Below, piece after piece: positions 1 to 37,999 of a stretch of DNA of 64,000 bases. Made by a program: the position numbers and the translations under genes. The notes beneath the pieces were generated by a model. It made no database searches and was not told the DNA's origin. It was given only the letters and a program-made list of their open reading frames with translations. The DNA lies in the NCBI RefSeq assembly GCF_037975245.1, contig NC_092576.1:35132611-35196610 (forward strand), given 5' to 3'. How positions within the stretch are numbered: position 1 is the first letter of the stretch; every line of letters begins with the position of its first letter. This DNA comes from Apostichopus japonicus. Its lineage: Eukaryota > Echinodermata > Holothuroidea > Aspidochirotida > Stichopodidae.

Positions 1-93
1 TGTCCTACCTAATGGCACAACTACGTCTAACAGGTATGTACTCGGTAATCGTCATGAATTAAGTATCATACCTAAGGGCACAACTACGTCTAA
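1..93. repeat. ~60-bp tandem satellite, left part
   Basis: About one and a half units of the same ~60-bp repeat seen at 1540-2155 (core CCTACCTAAGGGCACAACTA). The array is interrupted here by the inserted element at 94-1539. Confidence 0.85.
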
Positions 94-1539
94 CCCAGGA
101 AAAAATTTACCTCAAATTTACCGCGGTAACATACCACACTTTTTGGACTTTTGATCTCTTATTGTCCTCAAAGACTTGTTTTAAATAGAAAGAGTACTCT
201 GATCATAGATACATAGACTTGTCAAGTCATTTAATGGACCTGACAGAGAATACCCAAATCTGAGGACACTGATTGGTCAATTTTTGTGTGCCACAGTGTT
301 GAGGCACAGAAGCTATGCCTTATGTGTGCTAGTTTATATAGTTCTTTTTACATTTTAAAGGCTATTAGGTTCTCCCTAATAATGAAAAAAGAATTAATTG
401 TTGTCTCCTCTCAAATATATCAGGGATTCCATGAAGGAATTCTCTATGTATCTATCCTCTGCTTGTTTTTTTTAGGAAAAGAGATGCATACTATAACATA
501 TAAGAATAGCAGTTTGTCTCTCTTCTTTATTCAACTCATATCCACAGGTAATTTATATTGCCAACATTAAGATATGAATAGAACAAAAGGTTTGTCATAT
601 CAGTATTGCAAAAATATGGGACAAAATCATGGAAAATTGCTGTAAATGTACCATCATGTTTCATAGTGTGACCCATATATGTTCTACTGTGGTAAAATCA
701 TGGAACAATTATGGTAAATTTACCATAGTATAATTGCACCGTATAGTTTTACCCTATTTTTACTGTGTTTAATCATGGCACAATTGTAGGAATTTCACAT
801 ATGTACTTTATGTACCATATAAACTTACCCTACTTTTACTACAGTAATATCATGGTAAAACTATGGTAAATTTACCGTAGTAAATGTACCACGCTTTTAC
901 CCTACTTTTACCGCGGTAATACCATGGTAAAACTGTGGTTAATTTACCGTAGTAAACTTACCTCACTTTTACCCTACTTATACCGCAGTAATATCATGGT
1001 AAAACTGCGGTAAATTTACCGCGGTAAATGTACCACACTTTTACCCCACTTATACCGCGGTTATATCATGATAAAACTGCGGTAAATTTACCGCAGTAAA
1101 TGTACCACACTTTTACCCTTCTTTAACCGTGGTAATACCATGGTAAAACTGTGGTAAATTTACCATAGTAAATGTACCACACTTTTACCGCGGTAATACC
1201 ATGGTAAAACTGCGGTAAATTTACCGCAGTAAATGTACCTCACTTTTACCCTACTTATACCGCGGTAGTATCATGGTTAAACTGTGGTAAATTTACCACG
1301 GTAAATGTACCACACTTTTACCCTACTTATACCGCGGTAATATCATGGTAAAACTGCGGTAAATTTACCGCAGTAAATGTACCGCACTTTTACCATACTT
1401 ATACCGCGGTAATACCATGGTAAAACTGCGGTAAATGTACCGCGGTTGATTTTACCACAATTTTACCACACATTTACCCTATTTACCACACATTTACCAT
1501 AGTTTACCGCGGTAAAATTAGGGTACATTTTTTGCTGGG
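94..1539. mobile_element. Inverted-repeat (MITE-like) element built of palindromic ~72-bp repeats, inserted in the satellite
   Basis: The left end reads CCCAGGAAAAAATTTACC. The right end, reverse-complemented, reads CCCAGCAAAAAATGTACC, an inverted pair with two mismatches in 18. Outside, the satellite reads TCTAAC on the left and AACAGG on the right, while uninterrupted copies read TCTAACAGG, so AA or AAC was duplicated on insertion. The interior is a tandem array of ~72-bp units rich in self-complementary motifs (TACCGCGGTA, ACCATGGT, GCGGTAAATTTACCGC). There is no coding capacity. I cannot name the superfamily. Confidence 0.75.
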
Positions 1540-2155
1540 AACAGGTATACACTCGGTAATTGTCATGAATTAAGTATCATACCTAAGGGCACAACTACGT
1601 GTAACAGACATACACTAGGTAAATGCCATGAAGTGTCCTACCTAAGGGCACAACTACGTCAAACAGGTATACACTCGGTAATTGCCATGCAGTGCCCTAC
1701 CTAAGGGCACAACTACGTCTAACAGGTATAAACTCGGTAATTGCCATGACGCGTCCTCCTAAGGACATAACTACGTCTAACAGGTACCCACTCGGTAATG
1801 ACTGGAGTGTCCTTCCTAATCGCAAAATACGTCAAACAGGTATACACTCGGTAATTGTCATGAAGTGCCCTACCTTAGGGCACAACTACGTGTAGCAGGC
1901 ATTCAATCGAGTAATTGCCATGAACTGTCCTACCTAAGGGCACAATTACCTTAAGCAGGTATTCACTCGGTGATTGCCGTCAAGTGTCCTACATAATGGC
2001 ACAACTACGTCTAACAGGTATATACTCGGTAATTGCCATGAATTAAGTATCATACCTAAGGGCACAACTACGTATAACAGGCATACACTAGGTAAATGCC
2101 ATGAAATGTCCTACCTAAGGGCATAACTACGTTTAACAGGTATACACTCCTTGGT
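1540..2155. repeat. ~60-bp tandem satellite, right part
   Basis: About ten diverged head-to-tail copies of a ~60-bp unit, with core motifs TACACTCGGTAATTGCCATG and AAGGGCACAACTACGTCTAA. It ends just left of the gene A region. Confidence 0.88.
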
Positions 2156-2255
2156 ATAACTTCCCTAGATTACCCTTTGACCCTGCACTAGACCATGTAC
2201 ATCGCTGTGTTATATCTATCGAGCAGACCTACCGTTGTATACGTATATGACCTAC

Positions 2256-28840
<26,585 letters not shown>

Positions 28841-28845
28841 ATTTC

Positions 28846-31120
28846 CTGTCAGTGTTGCAAAAGTGAAAAAAAAACACCTGTATATACCGCATGTCTTATA
28901 CACCACAGCAGTCACTTTAAAATCAATGTATTGGAAGAACAGCAAATTTGAGTTGTCAATTTTTGACCAATGTACCAAACCAAGCGAATAGAACCCAAAA
29001 TGCATTACAGTTTAATGAAATATAAGACACTTTTCTGGATATTTGTTTTTACAACAACTTAAACCTAATGAACAAGCAGTGACTGATTCCTTAGGGTTCT
29101 AATGTCATACAGTTGCATTGGTTATCAAACGAGAACTAAACGATATTTCACCCATGTGAAATTGGCTATCAAACAAGTACTTAAAGTCTCAATGTGTGTT
29201 TGCAAAATTTTAACTTCGATCTTCCAGGCTTACTGCTCTAAAAGCTCCGTGAAAATAACACCGTTCTATGCAATTTTTCTTATTAATAACCATATTTTTA
29301 TTGATTTATCTGTCGTGAAACATTTTGAACTGAATCCAATTCGCCAGATTTTTTAAGGAGTCCGTAGATTCTACAAACTTCAATCAAAATTTGAAAGCCC
29401 TGCCAACATATCACGCGCCAATCAAATCTCCCTGTTTTTGTTTACGACCGTAATGCCTGTGTGCTAGCCTGTGTTAGGTCTATATTTTAAAAGTATCTTT
29501 CTTTCAGTCTTATCGATGCGAAATTGTGTCATTTCCTTCCATTGCAAGGAATAAACAGGTGTACAGACGTTTCCTCCGTAAAATTGGGTACAAAAGGTGG
29601 ACGATACGAGTATATGTAGGTTACATATGTGTAATGAACATGCTGATATGGGCTGTCGCAGTGATTTTACAGTAAATTGTTCGCCCCATAAGAGCAACAG
29701 AAAATAAACTTCTTCCCTTCGATTGCGACAACTTTTCTCCATTAAACCCACCTGTTCAGAGTGCATTTAGAATAAGAAACATTGAATCGGCTTCGGAAGT
29801 TTGTTTTCCAAAATTCATCAGCACACACACATTGAGACTTTAACGTTATATCTCCCGGTTGCATTGGTTATCAAACAAGTACTTATCAATATGTCACCCA
29901 GTTGAGTTGATTATCAAACGAGTACCTAGAGCCTTACAAAAAATGTGGAATTTTCAATGTAATTTGTTATTATTTCAAGTTGATTTTCTTTATGACGAAA
30001 TGTAACTTGAAGGTTAACTTTGGTATGGGTGAATAGTATTGAATATTAGAGAATGTAAATATGTTGCAACAATAAACTATGTCTAAAGAGACAGGCAGAT
30101 ATTTTTCAATGAGTGCAGTAATATGAGAGATTTATGTTCGAGCGACGAAATTTTCACAATCAGGTTACTTCATTATTAATATATGACTGTAAGCACAATA
30201 TTAAGTACAGTAAGATATGATTATAGAATGTTAAATATACTGCTATTAGTTCATTCTTTACTGTTATGAGACTTTCCTCTTTTTTTTTATTATAGAAATG
30301 ACTCTTGAAACGACTGCAGAAGTCCATCGATTAGAGTGACTGGACGCATAGTCTAATGAAAATACCATTACTTCATTCCCTCAGATTCAACACAAAACTC
30401 AATCATGGGGAACTTTTACGGCCTTAAATGAAATGTCTACAGTAAATTACCAAGGAAGGTTTTCTTAACGCCATACAGTGGTGATCTGTTATATTGTAGT
30501 ATAATTCAAGTTAAATTGTTGGTTTAGATTGAAGAATTTATAAAATAGATGAACGATAGATTAAAAATAACATTTAGGCTTATATCAATAAGCCGACGTC
30601 ATCATGAGCACTGAGTGAGACTTGAAGAGATTAAGTGATATCTAAGTGGTGAATTTATTGTAAAGCGTAATACCTAATGGAAACATTAGTATCATTCATT
30701 TTGCGTTTATCTTGATTATGACATATTAAATCTTACAAAGTGTGTAACGTTAATCTTAATAAATGGTCGAGAAAGTCGACGTGACTGTAAACCAAAAATG
30801 GAGATACAACTATTAAGTAGCTTAAACTGTACTGACTTGACTCACACATTTACCATTTTGAAGCTAAAGTGTGTTTAAAGTCACCTAATAAACATAACAC
30901 AACCGACAATAAAAAGTATCGTGTATGTTTACGTAAGACCAAGGATAACGTAATTTCATGTTACACGTCGCAAGTTGTTTAAGAAAGTAGAATCTTCCAA
31001 AATCTTTAATAAATTGAAAGAATTATTTAAAATATTTTGATGTATGGAGTTTAGTTTGTGACACAAACTAAAGTTTATATCGTTGGTAAGGTGATACCTG
31101 CCACGAGTATTATACACATG
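28846..31120. other. Upstream region of gene A
   Basis: AT-rich, no coding sequence or element recognised. The promoter and probably one untranslated exon of gene A should lie here, but I see no TATA box or other element clear enough to name. Confidence 0.4.
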
Positions 31121-31137
31121 CCCCTGAACAAATACGC

Positions 31138-31810
31138 CTACAGCATGTCTTTTTGATAACTTCAACGTACCACTTTACAACACTGACATGCAGTATCGCT
31201 GTATTTTACGTAGAAAATTATTTACCATGAATTGCTTTCTTCATGCTGTTAACATTTCGTCTCATAGCATTGACACTTAAGCTGAATATAGCAACACAAA
31301 TAAATGAGAATTACGTACCGTTTATTGCTATTGTCAATAGTTAGAGTAATGCTGCTTCCTTGGGTCGATCGAACACATATCACATAACATTTAGGCCTAC
31401 AACATGTCTGCTGGCTTACTTCAACGTACCACTTTACAATACTGACATGCAGCTATCGCTGAATTTTACGTAGAAAAATGATTAACCTTTCTTCAAAAGT
31501 TACAGTAATTGCTACGTCCTTAACTTAAAGGGTCGATCGGACACACATGTCACATAACATATACCGTAGGCCTACAACATGTCTGCTAGCTTACTTCAAC
31601 GTACCACTTTACAATACTGACAAACAGCTATTGCTGTGTTTTACGTAGAAAATGATTAACCTTGAATTGGTTTCTTCATGCTGTTCATATTTCGTGTCAT
31701 ATAATTGACACTAAAATAAACGAGATTAAATGTGAATCACGTACCGTTCATTGTTATTGTCAATAACTAGAGCAATTGCTGCGTCCTTCGACTTAAAGGA
31801 ACGATCAAAC
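31138..31810. repeat. Tandem triplication, ~180-260-bp units
   Basis: Three head-to-tail copies beginning ACAACATGTCT (or CAGCATGTCT) then CTTCAACGTACCACTTTACA, at about 31138, 31399 and 31578. The middle copy has an internal deletion. It lies 2.3 kb upstream of gene A. Confidence 0.85.
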
Positions 31811-32464
31811 AGGAAATTGTTAAGATGTGAATATAGAATTGTTGTATCAAAGTGATTTCTGTTGTAATATCATGAGCATAGAAGGAAGTGAAGTATACAT
31901 GTTGGCATTTCGAAACAAGAAACGTTTCGATAACATTCAGCCTACAATGTATACCATATATGTAGGACACATATTAATAACTAGCATATAGAATATCGAG
32001 GAAATGTCTCTAAGCCACACATTTACATCACTTGTTGAATCAGTGGGAGTATATCACGATACGTTAACTAAAAATAAAAGAATTTTTTTACTCTGCTTTC
32101 AGCCATAGCACAGAATTTAAATAATATGTTCATGTCTGAGTCATCTACCGTGTCAGATGCTCATGGCCATACGAAATGACCAACCTCTCGACATCCGTGG
32201 CTATTTAGGGTCACACGACTAAGAAAAAAAAGGTTAAAGCTGAAGATTTACCCTCTTGACTGACGGGAAGACCCCTCCCGCTAGTTTACAACACTTAACC
32301 CCCTGGTCATTGGTAACTTGTCACACCCACTTGCCAAAGTGCACACAATGTAAACAATCCCTCCCGCGACTACAGTGCATATCTACGTCCCTAAGGGACT
32401 TCCCGTAGGGATGCATCCACAAATCAGCGCACGCAACTGTATTTACACGTTATCTAGTAATTCA

Positions 32465-32650
32465 TCCAGGCCTCCGCTTCGTACGCGGACACCCTAACCA
32501 ACTAGGCTATGGACGTTGATTGTATGTCCAGAGGTTCGAAACCGGTAAGTAATTTTACTGTAGGCGATTGACACCTGTACTCGAACAATACTAAAGTCGG
32601 ATCTCGTAAGATATACTGTGAACAGACTTTATGTTAATGAAATGGAGACC
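32465..32650 (-). mobile_element. tRNA-derived SINE copy 1
   Basis: On the minus strand it reads CGTCCATAGCCTAGTTGGTT then AGGGTGTCCGCGTACGAAGC, a tRNA-like A-box half with an anticodon loop GTACGAA. The B-box half is truncated. A head sequence of about 130 bp precedes it. Confidence 0.72.
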
Positions 32651-32800
32651 TATGGACACACAATAAGCGTCCATAGCCTAGTTGGTAATGGTGTCCGCGT
32701 ACAAAGCGGGAGGCCCGGGTTCGAATCCTAGTGGAGGCTGTAAGTTTTTTCACTGTTCTGGACTTTCCTTCTCATTACGTTTTCAATTTAAATTTAATTC
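32651..32800 (+). mobile_element. tRNA-derived SINE copy 2
   Basis: Back to back with copy 1. It has TAGCCTAGTTGGTAATGG (A-box half) and CCGGGTTCGAATCC (B-box), then the shared 3' part CACTGTTCTGGACTTTCC. Confidence 0.75.
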
Positions 32801-34640
32801 AATTCAAACAGGTAGATGTCGATTTCAATTGACATAAACCAGTTTAACTCGACATATCATTGATTTAAATCGACATAGACCAATTTAAATCAAACCCTAA
32901 AAACCGTATCAGCAGAACTAAGAACCATTTTTACAGACCTGCTTAATTCCTCTTGCAGTCGTAAAGTTTCAATCAACAACCATGTTTCCATTAATGTCTT
33001 AACACTTCAAATGAATATCATTAAGCGTGGTTTCACAAGTATCGATGATCTAATCTCTCCTGTAACGCCGGTGATTCAGATTACTATCACTTTCGTTTCT
33101 ACTTGCTTTTACTGGTTTTCTCGTTTTGGCACTGTCTATATCCGCTACGTATGCTCGTCTGCTGTGTTACGAACAGCATGTGGTACTACAGGATGTTGCT
33201 AAGGTATTACATTTCCTTAAATGTCTGCAGAAATACGATTTGGATAGGTAAACCTGTCCATTATCAGTAACACAATCAATGATATGAACTTTGAGTGTCT
33301 CTATTAGAGTCATATTGTCCTGTCATTAATTTGCATTTGGTCGGTTTACAGAACTGTGCATTACTAAGATAATAGTACAGATGACGAATAAGAAAGAAAG
33401 AAAAACATATTCAAAACTAATTCGAAAACCTGGCTAGTTTTATCCAAACGGACAGTTCCCTGTCTAACACTAAGAAACACACAAAGAATAAAAATAAAAA
33501 TAAAAAGAGAAGTAAACATGATAAAAATAAACGTGGCTGCGTTAGTGGTGAAGGATTCGTGGCCATAGATTAATTTTACTTAATCTTCTTCCAATAACTT
33601 CACGATACATGTTTTTTACTTGGCAAAATATATAAACGAGGCTGCGGTTGTGACATAGAGGTGGAATAGGGTGAGTGTTTGGTAACCATAAATTATTACA
33701 TGTTCTAACCTACGAATGCAACCATAATGTTTCATCTCTACGACATTTAATTTTCATCGCTTTAACAAGCTGTGATAAATTTGGTAGGTTTAAGTCATTA
33801 GCTTTCGAGGTACGTACTCTCTCTTTTAACAGTCAAGTATGTTATGATACTATTGCAGAGGCAGATTCAACTCAAACTGTAGCTGAACGTTTTATTACGT
33901 CTAGCGCCATCTAATAAGATCACACTGTGTCCTGAACGAAGCTTAGGGTAGCATACACCCATTAAATACCCCTTGACTTACACAGTAAATCATTACAGTA
34001 ATGTGGTCTCTAGTCTAGAGAGATGTTCTCACTAGCTAAACGCTACCCATCACTTGATAACGGACAAGTTGGCCATTCATGGCACTATTAAGTTTCCGCA
34101 TCATGACCATGCAAACCTTTTTGTAATGAGAGCCTGAAGTTTCGTAACTTGTAAACAAACCTCTTTACCTAGTAGACCATTTTTTGTACGCTGCTCCTGT
34201 GAGTCCTAAACTTGCCTCAATTGACCCAGTATTTGCACCACGCGTACCTCCATAGATGTTCTTCACTTTGCAAACTTACAAATTGAGATCCTGATTGATA
34301 ACAAATAAAAAAAAGATGTTATCCTGTCTGTTTTTGTACTTTGCCCGAAGGAGAACACTTCTGGCGGATTAGTATACACGCTAATAGGAGTATGTCACCT
34401 TAGTATTTGTAGTGAAACATTTTCTAAGAGATGGATACTTTGTTTATACTTTAAAATAATAAACGTACAACATCTCTGAAGTAACATGCAATGGTATGTT
34501 TAGGTTAACCTTAACCAATAAAATGTCTCCTTGTTTTTTATGTTAATGTACTAAGGGGAAACTGATTGTGAAATTAAAATAAAAGTTAGAATCAGCTGCA
34601 CTTTTTCAATTTTTTTGAAGGATACACAGACACTCCCGCA
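32801..34640. other. Intergenic, nothing recognised
   Basis: Short reading frames only, none with a recognisable protein pattern. A short ATCGACAT-type repetition lies at 32815-32890. Confidence 0.4.
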
Positions 34641-34655
34641 AAAACAAAACTCTGT

Positions 34656-34806
34656 AGCATGTGCTATTAGGATTATAGTAATAACTGAGGATATGTGTAA
34701 CTCTAACAAATCCAGTTTGAGGCATTTGTTGGAATTATACCTATCCACAGTTCTTACTGTAAACCCAATTACACATTCTACCGATTTATCATACTTATCA
34801 GCACGG
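34656..34806. mobile_element. Partial copy of the foldback MITE seen at 23520-23695
   Basis: Shares TAGCATGTGCTATTAGGATT and ACTGAGGATATGTGTAA and the AACAAATCCAGTT centre with the intronic copy, but its outer inverted ends are degraded. Confidence 0.7.
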
Positions 34807-35016
34807 GTTCATAATAGGTTACGTCTGTCGTATAACACTGTCGAGCCTATTCAGACTGTCACAAGGTCCCCCTAAACAGGGTCCTTGGAACAGGTATAGG
34901 TCTGACACATAGAATCGATACAAGAAGCGATACGAGTTTTAAACACAAAAATTTACTTTATTAAATGAAACCATAAGTTACTTGAGGTTTCCTACAATAA
35001 TACTTAGAAATACAAA

Positions 35017-35158
<142 letters not shown>

Positions 35159-35328
35159 GAATAATGCACGGCTTTCTCTCCAGTTGCAGGATATATAGAC
35201 TCTATCTCTGCCTCTTAAGCAGTCGAAAGGAACATCGCATGTCGCCTCTCAGCCAATGTCTGACCTAATTCTCAGGTCACAAGCTACCACCAGGTCACGG
35301 CTCCAATCCAAAACCTGGTTCACGCAAT

Positions 35329-35516
35329 GCGTTGACTTTCAAAATACGTTGACTCTCACAATTACGTTGGCTTTACCAATACGTTGACTTTCACAATATA
35401 CGTTGACTTCACAATACGTTGGTTTTACCAATACGTTGACTTTCAAAATACGTTGACTCTCACAATACGTTGGCTTTACCAATACGTTGACTTTCACAAT
35501 ATACGTTGACTTCACT
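35329..35516. repeat. Minisatellite with ACGTTGACTTT units
   Basis: Ten or so imperfect copies of an 18-20-bp unit, CAATACGTTGACTTTCA, including a higher-order duplication. Confidence 0.87.
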
Positions 35517-36470
35517 TTCAAAAATTATAACTTTTTTTTACTTTGCTGGTCCCCGACCAAATCGTCTCCCAATCTCTACAGCGGGATGTCAGTGAGCGAA
35601 GTGAGTATCTCTATCCTTAATATTCCACAGCGGCAACATTCAAAAAACCGCCCAAGGAATTTAAAGGTACGACTACTAGTATTAAGTCTATTGTTACACA
35701 CACATTTATGCAAATGAGATACTGCAGTTACATAATTAGAGATTCCTTAAGTAGTACAACTAAGAGTGTTATTTTGATCGACCCCCTGACATATCTCCTC
35801 CCTTAAGAAGATTAATAAAACAAAATCTTTTACTTCGATCAAAATATACATCTTCACCACATGCTTATGACAGTTTAAAACCCTTTTCCGCATTGGGGGT
35901 GGGGAAAACAATTAGGGTCTGGGGGCACTTATCTTGTTAGGGCTGGCTATAAAGGTTAGGGACAACTTCTCTATTAGGAAGTTGATTTAGATCAATAGGG
36001 AACAATATTTGGAATTGATAATTTTATAAAAAATTCCAAATATATGCAAATTATAATATGCAAATTAGGTCGCACTTTAATTTTAATTGGAAAACACCAA
36101 AATACAATAAAATCACTAAGGACTTCAAAATTGACTTCAAATTGTATGATAAGGGTTCTTCTGGGGTTGCTCTTTCAGATGATACCTTATTTTCTGAAAT
36201 CTGTTGAGGATTGACAGAGTTATGACTGATTTCATTTAGTACAAATGTTGTTTACTTTGTTTACTTTCTACAAATACAGCCTAACGTTGGCATAACGTTA
36301 GGCCTAGCCTAGCCATTTTTGTAAAAAACGCTATTGAACTTACAATTTCTGGGTCCTCAAAGGACCGAACCTTGATAAACTGGCTCGACCAGAAGGTCCT
36401 GGACCTCATCAAGGTATCTGACCAATCGTCCCACATCTTTAAGGCCTATTGGGCCGTAATTTGGGACAAA

Positions 36471-36737
36471 GTGGCTATTCTTACGACTAGTCGTAACAAT
36501 AATTCCCTTTTGCGCATGCGCAGTTGCTATTTTACGACTAGGAGTACTATTATTACGACCAGGAGTAACAATAATTTCCGGTTAGGGTTAGGTTTAGGGT
36601 TTGGGTTGGATTGAGGGTTAGAGTTAGGGTTAGGGTTACCCATACTTCATGCGCAGTTGCTTTATTTACTTTGAATTCGCCGATGTCGTAAGAATAGTTT
36701 ATAAATAATTGTTACGACTAGTCATAAGAATAGCCAC
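36471..36737. mobile_element. 267-bp MITE with 34-bp inverted repeats and a telomere-like core
   Basis: Ends GTGGCTATTCTTACGACTAG and its inverted partner at 36704-36737 match at nearly every base. The core has CGCATGCGCAG and a TTAGGG-like array. Both flanks carry a similar GGCC(GT)AATTTGGGAC sequence (36453-36467 and 36738-36751), possibly a long target duplication or a coincidence. Confidence 0.75.
36581..36640 (+). repeat. Degenerate (TTAGGG)n telomere-like repeat
   Basis: About nine TTAGGG-like hexamers with variants (TTTAGGG, TTGGG), inside the 267-bp MITE. Confidence 0.85.
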
Positions 36738-37390
36738 GGCCAATTTGGGACGCTGTGTGCAGCCACGACCTATTTGAAAATGTACACTACGTAAAAGTCC
36801 ATTGAAATGTACACTAAACATTCAGTGGCACAGTATTGCGAAAGAACGGCGATTGCTATCGACTTACAAAGGAATATAAGGGCGCTATGTCATAACTATC
36901 AATAACAAAGAAGACAGCGGCCTAAATATCTAAAATAAGGTAACAAAAAACACGTTCGTAGGTTGAAGCGTTCGGGAACGAGATCTTTTACAAAAATGAA
37001 CGGATTTGGACAATTTTGGTGTCAAATTACAGGAAATTTCAAGGTCATTTGTATTTTTTTCAGAAGTCTCTATAGATATATTCCTGAAATGCTCAGAATA
37101 TGTTCAAAGCATGTTAGGGTTTATACCAAATATAATGGGGGGGGGGTTTGTTCAACTCTTATTTTCTGTCACGATTTTTATGAAGCGAACATCGATTTTT
37201 AGCCAAATTACGTCATTTGCAGATTGACCTTTGACCTTTGAGCCCCACCCACTAAAAAAAAAATCACAGTGACCCCCTTTTTATTTGTTTTATACACAAA
37301 CGTATGGTCTTAGCTACATTTCAATACCTAAATGAATGTTGTAGGATGAAAGATGGCTGAGTAGTAATTTTTTTTTTAAATTCAAAGATT

Positions 37391-37414
37391 ATTTGGGTCG
37401 ATATCGACCCAAAT
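37391..37414. repeat. Perfect 24-bp palindrome
   Basis: ATTTGGGTCGAT followed by its exact reverse complement, 20 bases beyond the stop of the Ty3-type fragment. Function unknown. Confidence 0.8.
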
Positions 37415-37434
37415 TGCGGAAATATCAGTAAGGC

Positions 37435-37985
37435 TTACTCATCATTAGCTACACATCTACTCAGGAAATCCGCCCCAAAATTTTCCGAACCCTTAATTAC
37501 ATGCACAACGTACCGGTAGGGCTGTAGATCTAAGGCCCACCTCATCACGCGATTGTTGTTCATTTTAGCTTTAGTAATGTAAGCGAGTGGGTGATGGTCA
37601 GTTTCAATGGTGAACTGTTTCCCATACAAATACACATGAAATCTTTTCACCGCCAACACCAATGCGAGACATTCCTTTTCAATGACGGAAAATTTCTCCT
37701 CCCTTGGTAATAATTTCTTACTCGCAAAAGCGACAGGGAACTTACACCCTTCAATGTCCTGCATTAGCAATGCCCCAATACCCTTATCCGATGCGTCTGT
37801 CCTCAGTATGTAAGCCAGTGAAGGATGGGGTAAATGTACAATTGGCGCGTTCGCAAGTCGCTGTTTTAACACCTTAAAAGACACTTCTTGGGCAACGCCC
37901 CATTTGACTTTGTTTGGCTGACCCTTTTTAGTAAGATCTGACATAGGTGCGGCAATTGCCGAAAAGTTGGTATAAATTTATTGTA
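37435..37985 (-). pseudogene. Ty3/gypsy-type retrotransposon pol fragment (RT end and RNase H)
   Basis: Minus-strand frame with FIPTFSAIAAPMSDLTKKGQ (end of reverse transcriptase), then ILRTDASDKGIGALLMQ, FSVIEKECLALVLAVKRF, ETDHHPLAYI and GADFLSRC of the RNase H domain. The upstream part breaks at a TGA before LVGYYNKF and no integrase follows, so this is a truncated relic. LTRs were not found. Confidence 0.9.
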
Positions 37986-37999
37986 GTAGCCAACCAGGC

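Noticed and set aside
1-2155. Regular repeats that could suggest a CRISPR array
   Set aside because: Eukaryotic satellite: units abut without unique spacers and the inner block has transposon-like inverted ends.
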